From contig NZ_JADPKT010000081.1 in assembly GCF_023074075.1 (NCBI RefSeq), positions 62,001-126,000 of the forward strand: a DNA stretch of 64,000 nt. Direction: 5' to 3'. The notes beneath the pieces were generated by a model. The model was not told the DNA's origin and ran no database searches. It saw nothing but the letters and a program-made list of their open reading frames with translations. This stretch comes from Bradyrhizobium sp. 138. GTDB lineage: Bacteria > Pseudomonadota > Alphaproteobacteria > Rhizobiales > Xanthobacteraceae. A program made the translations under genes and the position numbers. Positions 24,282 to 31,547 of the stretch are shown in pieces. Each line of letters begins with the position of its first letter. Positions within the stretch are counted from its first letter, which is position 1.

Positions 24282-25799
24282 TCAGTTCTCGGACTCGGTG
24301 AACACCTCGTCGCGCTTGGCGCGCAACACGGGTAGCACCGTCAGGACAAGCAGGCTCGCCGCGACCGCAAGCAGCACCGCCGACAATGGACGCGTCAGGA
24401 ACACGCTCCAATCGCCACGCGAGATCAGCAGCGCCCGGCGCAGGTTCTCTTCCATCAGCGGTCCGAGCACCATGCCGAGCAGCAACGGCGCCGGCTCGAA
24501 ATCGTGCTTGATCAGCCAATAGCCGACGAGACCGAAGATGCCTGCGAGGATGACGTCGACCGGCGCGTTGTTCACCGAATAGATGCCGATCGCGCAGAAG
24601 ATCACGATCGAGGGGAACATCAGCCGGTACGGCACGCGCAAGAGCCGCACCCAGATTCCGACCAGCGGCAGGTTGATGATGATCAGCATCAGATTGCCGA
24701 TCCACATCGAGGCGATCATGCCCCAGACGAGATCAGGCTGCTTCTGCATCACCTGCGGACCGGGCACGATGCCGTGGATGGTCATCGCCCCCACCATCAG
24801 TGCCATCACCGCGTTCGGCGGAATGCCGAGGGTGAGCAGCGGAATGAACGAGGTCTGTGCCGCGGCGTTGTTGGCACTCTCCGGCCCCGCCACGCCCTCG
24901 ATCGCGCCGCGGCCGAACCGCGACGGGTTCTTGGCGAGCTTCTTCTCGAGCGTATAGGCCGCGAAGGACGCGATCACGGCGCCGCCGCCGGGCAGGATGC
25001 CGAGGATCGAGCCGAGCACGGTGCCGCGCAGGATCGCAGGCGTCGAATCGGCCAGGTCCTTTCTGGTCGGCATCAGGCCGGTGATCTTTTGCTGCACGAG
25101 GTCGCGGTTCATCTCGGCGCCATGGTCGAGATTGCGGATGATCTCGGCGAAGCCGAACACACCCATCGCCACCGTCGCAAAGCCGAGGCCGTCGGCGAGC
25201 TCCGGAATGTTGAAGGCCATGCGCGAGGCGCCGGTCTCGATGTCCGAGCCGACCATCGACAGCAAGAGGCCGAACACGATCATCGCGATCGCCTTCAGCA
25301 CCGAGCCCTTGGCCAGCACGACCGCGAAGATCAGGCCGAGCACCATCAGCGAGAAATACTCGGCCGGGCCGAACGCCAGCGCGAGTTTCGTCAGGGGTGC
25401 GCCGAGCAGCGCGATCAAGACGGTCGCGACGCAGCCGGCAAAGAACGAGCCGATCGCGGCGATCGCCAGCGCCGGGCCGGCACGGCCTTGCTTCGCCATC
25501 TGGTGACCATCGATGGCGGTCACGACCGATGTCGCCTCACCGGGTATGTTGACCAGGATCGACGTGGTCGAGCCGCCATATTGCGCGCCGTAATAGATGC
25601 CGGCGAGCATGATCAGCGCGCCGACCGGCGGCAGCCCGAACGTGATTGGCAGCAGCATCGCAACGGTCGCGATGGTTCCGATGCCGGGGAGAACGCCGAC
25701 CAGCGTGCCGACGAGGGCGCCAATCAGGCACATCAGGAGGTTGATCGGGGAGAGCGCGACGGCGAAGCCGTGAGCGAGGTTGGCAAAGATATCCATCAC
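24282..25799 (-). CDS. Tripartite tricarboxylate transporter large permease (TctA)
   Basis: This 505-residue permease has about 11-12 membrane segments and two TctA repeats, each with a Gly/Pro-rich motif (LVGVLPGIGTIATVAMLLP near 35-55 and LGSILGILPGGGAVIASFAAY). It forms the carboxylate channel with TctB. The gene begins 4 bases after the tctB stop. Confidence 0.93.
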   Translation of the reverse strand: MMDIFANLAHGFAVALSPINLLMCLIGALVGTLVGVLPGIGTIATVAMLLPITFGLPPVGALIMLAGIYYGAQYGGSTTSILVNIPGEATSVVTAIDGHQMAKQGRAGPALAIAAIGSFFAGCVATVLIALLGAPLTKLALAFGPAEYFSLMVLGLIFAVVLAKGSVLKAIAMIVFGLLLSMVGSDIETGASRMAFNIPELADGLGFATVAMGVFGFAEIIRNLDHGAEMNRDLVQQKITGLMPTRKDLADSTPAILRGTVLGSILGILPGGGAVIASFAAYTLEKKLAKNPSRFGRGAIEGVAGPESANNAAAQTSFIPLLTLGIPPNAVMALMVGAMTIHGIVPGPQVMQKQPDLVWGMIASMWIGNLMLIIINLPLVGIWVRLLRVPYRLMFPSIVIFCAIGIYSVNNAPVDVILAGIFGLVGYWLIKHDFEPAPLLLGMVLGPLMEENLRRALLISRGDWSVFLTRPLSAVLLAVAASLLVLTVLPVLRAKRDEVFTESEN

Positions 25800-25803
25800 G
25801 CCC

Positions 25804-26565
25804 TCACTGGATCAGGAAACGCGGAAACATCGGCATCGGCAGCCCGAGCACGTAGGGGAACAGGATTGCACAGCCGAGCGTCAGGCAGGCGCCGACGATG
25901 GCCGCTTCCAGCCAGCGCGTCTCGTGCGAGCCCGTCACCGCGATCATGAAGCTGGCAAAAGCCGTAACCACGAGACCGAGCGGCCGGATCGCCAGCGCGA
26001 AGAACAGGATCGCCGCCATCACGAACAGCGGCCCGCGCCAGGAATAATGGGCAAGCGCCGGCCCATCGGTCAGAAGACCGGTCAGGGCGATGCCGGCGGA
26101 CAAGGCGACCAGCAGTCCGCCGAACATGCGCGGCGCGGTGCCCGCGCCGAAGGAGAAGCCCCGCATGCCCTGCAAGTCGCTCCCCGCCCACAGCGCGAAC
26201 AGGGCGACCGCCATCACGACAACGCCGCCGACATAGTCCTGCGCCGACCGGATCGGCATGAAAAACGTGAGGATCGCTAGCACGAACAGCGGATAGGAAT
26301 AGATCAGCGCCAGCAGAACCTCGGACGAAAGTTTCTTGGTGCCGCCACCGAACGATCCGAAGATGGCACTGGGCGCGCCTGCGAGCAGCGCCGTCATGTG
26401 GCTGGTGACCACCGTCCCTGGGCCGCGGCCGGCGCCCCAGCCGGGGATCGTCCCGAGCGACCAAATCAATTCGATGATCTGCGGCGCAATCGCCAGCAGA
26501 CAAAAGCCGAGCGCCAACCGGGTATTTCGGGTGGCCGTCGCTGAGTGGCCCATCGTGTCGGCCAT
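25804..26565 (-). CDS. Tripartite tricarboxylate transporter small permease (TctB-like, extended)
   Basis: This 253-residue hydrophobic protein is encoded directly ahead of TctA. Its second half (QGMRGFSFGAGTAPRMFGGLLVALSAGI onward) has the four-segment TctB pattern. The first about 100 residues add two or more extra membrane segments, so it is longer than the usual 150-residue TctB. GGAGGAG precedes the start. First gene of the tctBA unit. Confidence 0.82.
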   Translation of the reverse strand: MADTMGHSATATRNTRLALGFCLLAIAPQIIELIWSLGTIPGWGAGRGPGTVVTSHMTALLAGAPSAIFGSFGGGTKKLSSEVLLALIYSYPLFVLAILTFFMPIRSAQDYVGGVVVMAVALFALWAGSDLQGMRGFSFGAGTAPRMFGGLLVALSAGIALTGLLTDGPALAHYSWRGPLFVMAAILFFALAIRPLGLVVTAFASFMIAVTGSHETRWLEAAIVGACLTLGCAILFPYVLGLPMPMFPRFLIQ

Positions 26566-26660
26566 GCATGTCTCCTCCGCGACCCGTAAGTCACGAGCAC
26601 TGTTGTTCTAAATCGGCTGGAACTGGATCCCCCGCCCGGATCACTGCCTAGCGATTTTCA

Positions 26661-27191
26661 TCACACAATGCCAGCAAAACCCAACAGCCCGCCGGCGAGC
26701 AGGAGCCAGAGTGGATTGATGCGCGAGACCGATGCGATCACCGCAACCATTGCGGTCAGAAGCACCGCAATAATTGTGCGATCGGTCGACTGGGCCAGGA
26801 CCAGGGCACTCGCCGCCATCAATCCGATCGAGAGCGGAACCAGTGCAGTCTGAATCAGGCCGGGCCAGCGCGATTGGTTGGGCCGATTCAGCAGCCGGCT
26901 GACATAATAGGCAAGCAGCGCCGTCGGCAGGCACATCGCCAGCGTCGCCGCCATCGCCCCGGGAATTCCGGCGACGGCATAGCCGATTAACGTCACGATA
27001 AGCACGTTCGGACCTGGTGAGAGCTGCGCGATCGCGTAGGCATCTGTGAACTGCTTCTCGGTCATCCAGTGATGCACCTCGACCGCGATGCGATGCATCT
27101 CGGGCACCGCCGCCGCGGCGCCGCCGACCGCGAACAGCGACATCAGGCCGAAGGTGGAGATCAGCACCCAGATCGGGTTCTCGGCGTTCAT
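26661..27191 (-). CDS. chrA: Chromate transporter, short CHR protein (second half)
   Basis: This 176-residue membrane protein has one CHR domain with the FAVGGAAAAVPEMHRIAVEVHHWMTEKQFTDAYAIAQLSPGPN motif. It overlaps its partner gene by ATGA. Paired short CHR proteins are known to work together as the equivalent of a full-length ChrA, which exports chromate. Substrate otherwise inferred from family. Confidence 0.88.
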   Translation of the reverse strand: MNAENPIWVLISTFGLMSLFAVGGAAAAVPEMHRIAVEVHHWMTEKQFTDAYAIAQLSPGPNVLIVTLIGYAVAGIPGAMAATLAMCLPTALLAYYVSRLLNRPNQSRWPGLIQTALVPLSIGLMAASALVLAQSTDRTIIAVLLTAMVAVIASVSRINPLWLLLAGGLLGFAGIV

Positions 27192-27796
27192 GCTGCTACT
27201 TTCCGTCGCAGGAAATAAGTGGCGCCGATACTCACGGGAATCGCGACCAGCAGCACCGCCTGGAGCGGCAAGCGGAACACGCCGATGGCGGCGAACACAC
27301 CGAGCATCAGGGTGAGCGCGACGGCGTCCATCCGCTTGAACAACGGAGTCATCATGCGGAAGACCACCGCGATCAACAGCCCGACCGCCGCGCAGGAGAT
27401 GCCGGCAAGACTGCGGCGCAGCAGCTCCAATTCGCCGAACTGGGCGTAGATGATCGCGAGCACGGTCACGATCAATGTCGGTGGCAGCAGCAGCCCGGCA
27501 AAGGCGGCAACTCCCCCGGCGATCCCGCGCAGCCGCGCGCCGAACACCATCGACAGGTTGACGATGTTGGGCCCCGGCAGGAAATGGCAGAGCGCGAAGG
27601 TCTCGTTGAACTCGTCCGCGGTCATCCAGCGGTGCTGCTCGACGATGGCCCGCCAGGCAAACACCAGCACGCCGCCGAAACCGGCCAGCGACATCCGGGC
27701 GAACGCCAGGAACAGCGCGGCCAGGCCCGGCGGTGCGGTGACGGGATCCGGCTCTTGACCTGAGTCCTGGACGGCCGGTGCTGAATTCGGGGACAT
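27188..27796 (-). CDS. chrA: Chromate transporter, short CHR protein (first half)
   Basis: This 202-residue protein has one CHR domain (SLAGFGGVLVFAWRAIVEQHRWMTADEFNETFALCHFLPGPNIVNLS) and five to six membrane segments. It is the upstream member of the pair. It is divergent from the tmRNA gene, about 130 bp away. Confidence 0.88.
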   Translation of the reverse strand: MSPNSAPAVQDSGQEPDPVTAPPGLAALFLAFARMSLAGFGGVLVFAWRAIVEQHRWMTADEFNETFALCHFLPGPNIVNLSMVFGARLRGIAGGVAAFAGLLLPPTLIVTVLAIIYAQFGELELLRRSLAGISCAAVGLLIAVVFRMMTPLFKRMDAVALTLMLGVFAAIGVFRLPLQAVLLVAIPVSIGATYFLRRKVAA

Positions 27797-27929
27797 GTCA
27801 GGAGCTTAGAACGAAGCTCGCACCGCGGCCAAGGCCAGCCCGGAACCCTATCCAAAGGAACTGCACCCAACCTGCTCAAAACCCCTGTTTTTCGAAACCT
27901 TTGCCCCCTATATTGGGGGTGCCGGTTCG

Positions 27930-28250
27930 CCGGCTATGGAAATAAACGGTCGTCGCAATAAACCATTCGGACCCGGGGGCGGTACCCGGCGCCTCCACCA
28001 AAGCCCACTCGGGGCTTGCCCAAGAAGCGGGTTTTGGCGGGGGCGAAATAGGATCGACGAGGGCGTAAAGGGCGTACTTTTTCCCGGTATTGTTCCGCCG
28101 TTATCGGGCTACTGCAATAGTTGCCAACGACAACTTTGCTCCGGTTGCTCAGGCTGCGTAACGCAGTTTGAAAGACCATCTTAAAGTCCTAACGGGTTAA
28201 GCTCCGTTAGGCGGGGTTCGGAGGCACCTGGCAACAGAAGCCTCCACTTG
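27930..28250 (+). ncRNA. ssrA: Two-piece (circularly permuted) tmRNA
   Basis: The acceptor piece comes first: a T-arm-like stem (CCGGG, GGCGGTA, CCCGG, about 27973-27989), then GCGCCTCC and ACCA ending at 28000. After an intervening stretch (28001-28038), the coding piece begins GGGGGC at 28039, which pairs with GCCTCC of the acceptor (one G-U), followed by GAAATAGGATCGAC, the conserved tmRNA 5' part. The tag frame GCC...TAA at 28123-28161 reads ANDNFAPVAQAA. This permuted order is known for alphaproteobacteria. The outer ends are estimates: the 5' side may begin near a GCCGG-TTCG-CCGGC hairpin (27921-27934) and the 3' side ends near 28210-28250. Confidence 0.93.
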
Positions 28251-28262
28251 CCTTTATTTCTT
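28220..28262 (+). terminator. ssrA terminator hairpin
   Basis: GGAGGC at about 28220 pairs with GCCTCC near 28249 around a 14-base loop, then the run ACTTGCCTTTATTTCTTC follows. Likely intrinsic terminator or processing stem at the end of the tmRNA precursor. Confidence 0.5.
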
Positions 28263-28360
28263 CCCCGGCGGGGACTCCTGCTGACCCGTCAGGCGCGATA
28301 TTGTTGTGGCTTGGCGAGTCGAGCCGGCGGGGTCCGGCTTCGGGGATGCAACAGGACACC

Positions 28361-28879
28361 ATGGCGACCGATCATATCCGATACGATGTGCTGGCCCGCG
28401 ACGCGCTGCGCGGCGTGCTGCGCAAGGTGCTGACCGATGCCGCCGCCCATGGCCTGCCGGGCGAGCACCATTTCTTCATCACCTTCGTTTCGAAGGCCGA
28501 GGGCGTGAAGCTGTCGTCACGGCTGCTCGCGCAATATCCGGAAGAGATGACGATCATCCTGCAGCACCAGTTCTGGGATCTGACCGTGCTCGAGGACCGC
28601 TTCGAGGTCGGCCTGTCCTTCGGCGGCATTCCGGAGCGGCTGGTGGTGCCGTTCAGCGCCATCAAGAGCTTCCTCGACCCGTCCGTGAAGTTCGGCCTCC
28701 AGTTCGACACCTCCGATGTCGCCGAGGTCGCGCCCGAATCGCTGCCGACAGCGCCCGCACCGTCGGCCGTCGCGGTGCAGACGCCTGCCCCGGAAACGGC
28801 GGAAAGCACGGAGGAGCCGGCGGCCCCGAACCAGGGTGGCGCCGAAGTCGTGCGGCTCGATCGTTTCCGCAAGAAATGA
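28361..28879 (+). CDS. sspB: SspB, ClpXP adaptor (alphaproteobacterial type)
   Basis: This 172-residue protein opens with DHIRYDVLARDALRGVLRKVL and has a central SspB fold (FFITFVSKAEGVKLSSRLLAQYP; FEVGLSFGGIPERLVVPFSAIKSF). A long acidic/Pro/Ala linker leads to a C-terminal VVRLDRFRKK tail, the ClpX-binding module. SspB tethers ssrA-tagged proteins to ClpXP. It lies about 110 bp downstream of ssrA on the same strand. Start at 28361 preferred (AGGA upstream); ATG at 28346 is possible. Confidence 0.93.
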   Translation: MATDHIRYDVLARDALRGVLRKVLTDAAAHGLPGEHHFFITFVSKAEGVKLSSRLLAQYPEEMTIILQHQFWDLTVLEDRFEVGLSFGGIPERLVVPFSAIKSFLDPSVKFGLQFDTSDVAEVAPESLPTAPAPSAVAVQTPAPETAESTEEPAAPNQGGAEVVRLDRFRKK

Positions 28880-28980
28880 TCTAGGTTGGCTTTGAAGCCG
28901 TCCCATCCGGCCAGACTGCCTATATAGAAGAGCACATGAAGAGGCCGCGCGGCGTTTCGCGCGGCGGAATGGATGTGCTC

Positions 28981-30402
28981 ATGGCCAAAGCTTCCCGCTC
29001 GAAGACCGCCCGCCCCGCAACCCGCATCGAGACCGACAGCTTCGGTCCCATCGAGGTCGCCGCCGATCGCTATTGGGGGGCGCAGACCGAGCGCTCGCGC
29101 CAGAATTTTCGTATCGGCACGGACCGCATGCCGATCGCGCTCGTGCACGCGCTCGGCATCGTCAAGCTCGCCGCAGCGCAGTCCAACCTCGAGCTCGGCC
29201 TGCTCGACCAGCGCCGCGCGGGCGCCATCATCCGCGCCGCGCGCGAGGTGATCGAAGGCAGACTGGACGATCATTTTCCGCTCGTCGTATGGCAGACCGG
29301 CTCCGGCACGCAGACCAACATGAACCTCAACGAGGTGATCGCCAACCGCGCCAACGAGCTCCTGGGCGGCGAGCTCGGCGCCAAGAAGCCGGTGCATCCC
29401 AACGACCACGTCAACATGAGCCAGTCGTCGAACGACTCTTTCCCGACCGCGATGCACATCGCGGCGGCAAGCCGCATCAATGCCGATCTCGTCCCTGCGC
29501 TCACCGAGCTGCTCCGCGCACTGCGCAAGAAGGAGAAGGCGTTCGCGAGGATCGTCAAGATCGGGCGGACCCACACCCAGGACGCGACGCCGCTGACGCT
29601 CGGCCAGGAATTTTCCGGCTATGCCGCGCAGGTCGAGAGCGGCATCGCCCGGCTCAAGCTCGCGGTGAAGGAGCTCCATCCGCTGGCGCAGGGCGGCACC
29701 GCCGTCGGCACCGGCCTCAATTCGAAGCCGCGCTTTGCAAGACTGTTCGCAAAGCACGTCGCGTCCATCACGAAGCTCCCCTTCACCAGCGCCGCCAACA
29801 AATTCGAGGCGCTGGCCTCGAACGATGCCTATGTGCTGGTGCATGGCGCCATCAATTCGGTGGCGACGGGCCTGTTCAAGATCGCCAACGACATCCGCCT
29901 CTTGGGATCGGGCCCGCGCTCTGGCCTCGGCGAGCTGATCCTGCCGGAGAACGAGCCGGGCTCCTCGATCATGCCGGGCAAGGTCAATCCGACCCAGTGC
30001 GAGGCGATGACCATGGTGTGCTGCCAGGTGTTCGGCAATCACACCGCGATCACGGTGGCCGGCAGCCAGGGCCATTTCGAGCTCAACGTCTACAAGCCCG
30101 TGCTGGCCTACAACATGCTGCACTCGATCCGCCTGATGGCGGATGCGGCGCGATCCTTCACCGAGCACTGCGTCAGCGGCATCCGCGCCGACGAAAAGCG
30201 CATCAACGAGCTGATGCAGCGCTCGCTGATGCTGGTGACGGCGCTCGCCCCGAAGATCGGCTACGACAATGCCGCCAAGGTGGCCAAGACGGCCCATGCC
30301 AACGGCACCACGTTGAAGGAGGAGGCGCTGCGGCTCGGCTTCGTCTCGGCGGACGAATTCGATCGCCTGGTGCGCCCGGAGAAGATGACCAGCCCCGGAT
30401 AA
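28981..30402 (+). CDS. fumC: Class II fumarate hydratase
   Basis: This 473-residue TCA-cycle enzyme interconverts fumarate and malate. QTGSGTQTNMNLNEVIANRA, HPNDHVNMSQSSNDSFPTAMH, GRTHTQDATPLTLGQEFSGY and the superfamily signature GSSIMPGKVNPTQCE are complete. The N-terminus is uncertain: ATGs at 28936, 28969 and 28981 are in frame; 28981 gives a normal length (473 residues) with a short basic extension. Confidence 0.96.
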   Translation: MAKASRSKTARPATRIETDSFGPIEVAADRYWGAQTERSRQNFRIGTDRMPIALVHALGIVKLAAAQSNLELGLLDQRRAGAIIRAAREVIEGRLDDHFPLVVWQTGSGTQTNMNLNEVIANRANELLGGELGAKKPVHPNDHVNMSQSSNDSFPTAMHIAAASRINADLVPALTELLRALRKKEKAFARIVKIGRTHTQDATPLTLGQEFSGYAAQVESGIARLKLAVKELHPLAQGGTAVGTGLNSKPRFARLFAKHVASITKLPFTSAANKFEALASNDAYVLVHGAINSVATGLFKIANDIRLLGSGPRSGLGELILPENEPGSSIMPGKVNPTQCEAMTMVCCQVFGNHTAITVAGSQGHFELNVYKPVLAYNMLHSIRLMADAARSFTEHCVSGIRADEKRINELMQRSLMLVTALAPKIGYDNAAKVAKTAHANGTTLKEEALRLGFVSADEFDRLVRPEKMTSPG

Positions 30403-30679
30403 ATTCCGAATTCCGATAGCCATCCGTAATGATACGGACGCTTCACGCCCAGAAATATGCGGCTTTGGGGGCGGGATTTGATTACCGTCAATGTTCCGGC
30501 GGGACGGCGTGCTACGCAGCCAGTCCGCCCCTCGACGGGGCGAATTCATCGTTTGATGGCCCCAGAGGCCGATTGACGAGGACGAGCGAATGGCGATCAA
30601 GTCTTGTGGGGCGCAAAGCGGCACCCTGTTTCTGAATGTTTCATCCAGCCTGAAGAGGATCGGATGATGGAGACGCGGC

Positions 30680-30868
30680 ATGGGGAACGTCATCAACCTG
30701 AATCGCTTCAGGAAGCGCGCCGAGCGGGAAGCCTCGGCGAAACAGGCGGACGCCAACCGGACGAAGTTCGGCCGCACGAAGGCGGAACGGTCGGCGGAGG
30801 AGACGCGCGCGGACAAGGCGAAGGCGCACCTGGATCAGCATCAGATCGATCGCGAGGAGCAGCCATGA
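30680..30868 (+). CDS. DUF4169 family small protein
   Basis: This 62-residue, highly charged protein begins MGNVINLNRFRKRAEREA and has the NRTKFGRTKAERS core of DUF4169, then an Ala/Lys/Glu helix. Function unknown; probably an all-helical cytoplasmic protein. Its stop overlaps the ATG of the RHH gene (ATGA), so the two are co-translated. It follows fumC by 277 bp. Confidence 0.88.
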   Translation: MGNVINLNRFRKRAEREASAKQADANRTKFGRTKAERSAEETRADKAKAHLDQHQIDREEQP

Positions 30869-31119
30869 AGTCGCCCGTCGTGAAACGGTCGATCGTCGTT
30901 GCCGGGCACAAGACCAGCGTCAGCCTGGAAGAAGCGTTCTGGACCGGCATGAAGGAGATTTCCGGCCTGCGCAACATGACGTTGTCCGAGCTGGTCGGCG
31001 AGATCGATAACAATCGCCAGCAGGGCAATCTGTCGTCGGCGATCCGTCTGTTCGTCCTGGATTACTTCAAGAGCCGGGCCATGGCCGCCCAGCCGGACAA
31101 CAAGGTCCCCGCCCAGTAG
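30865..31119 (+). CDS. Ribbon-helix-helix domain protein (RHH_4)
   Basis: This 84-residue protein has the RHH_4 pattern: strand VKRSIVVAGHKTSVSLEEAFWTGMKEIS and helices LRNMTLSELVGEIDNNRQQGNLSSAIRLFVLDYF. Such proteins are presumed dimeric DNA binders, but no target is known. Coupled to the DUF4169 gene upstream. A regulatory role for the pair is inference. Confidence 0.88.
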   Translation: MKSPVVKRSIVVAGHKTSVSLEEAFWTGMKEISGLRNMTLSELVGEIDNNRQQGNLSSAIRLFVLDYFKSRAMAAQPDNKVPAQ

Positions 31120-31152
31120 CCGCCGGGGCGTTTTCCCAGGCGCCCGACGGTC

Positions 31153-31179
31153 TGCACTTTAAAATCACTCTAAGGTGCA
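31153..31179. promoter_or_regulatory. Irr/iron-control-element-like box upstream of feoA
   Basis: The core TTTAAAATCACTCTAAGG (31158-31175) resembles the iron control element bound by Irr in Bradyrhizobium (TTTAGAA..TTCTAAA type). It sits in a longer imperfect palindrome with TGCACTTTA and TAAGGTGCA arms, 55 bases before the feoA ATG. Assignment by resemblance only. Confidence 0.5.
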
Positions 31180-31233
31180 GCTTCGGCCAACCGGCGCGCT
31201 TGACCTCACTGCCCTGCATTGAAAATACAGGGC

Positions 31234-31509
31234 ATGACCAACACCAATGACACGCGTCCCCATATGCCGCTGGGTCTGGCCCAGCGCGGCTATACCGGCG
31301 TCATCCAGCATCTTTCGGCTCGCGAGGCGGGCTCGGCGCTGTCGGACATCGAGCTCGAGAGCCGCCTGATCGAGCTCGGCTTCGTCGAGGGCGCCCGGGT
31401 CGAGGTCCTGCACGAAGGGCTGGTCGGGCGTGACCCGATCGCCGTGCGGGTCGACAGCATCACGATCGCGGTCCGCCGCCGCGAAGCCATGGCCATCATC
31501 GTCGCCTAA
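31234..31509 (+). CDS. feoA: Ferrous iron transport protein A
   Basis: This 91-residue SH3-like protein has PLGLAQRGYTGVIQHLSA, ELESRLIELGFVEGARVEVLHEG and DPIAVRVDSITIAVRRREAMAIIV, the full FeoA fold. It assists FeoB in Fe2+ uptake. The ATG at 31234 is chosen; a TTG 15 bases earlier is in frame. A 6-bp inverted repeat (GCCCTG/CAGGGC) ends immediately at the ATG and could mask it. Followed by feoB after 38 bases. Confidence 0.93.
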   Translation: MTNTNDTRPHMPLGLAQRGYTGVIQHLSAREAGSALSDIELESRLIELGFVEGARVEVLHEGLVGRDPIAVRVDSITIAVRRREAMAIIVA

Positions 31510-31547
31510 GACCGCGACCGGACCTCTGATCCCGGACCATTGATTCC

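Noticed and set aside
27936..28184. An 82-residue open frame
   Set aside because: It lies inside the tmRNA gene, whose structure and tag explain the sequence.
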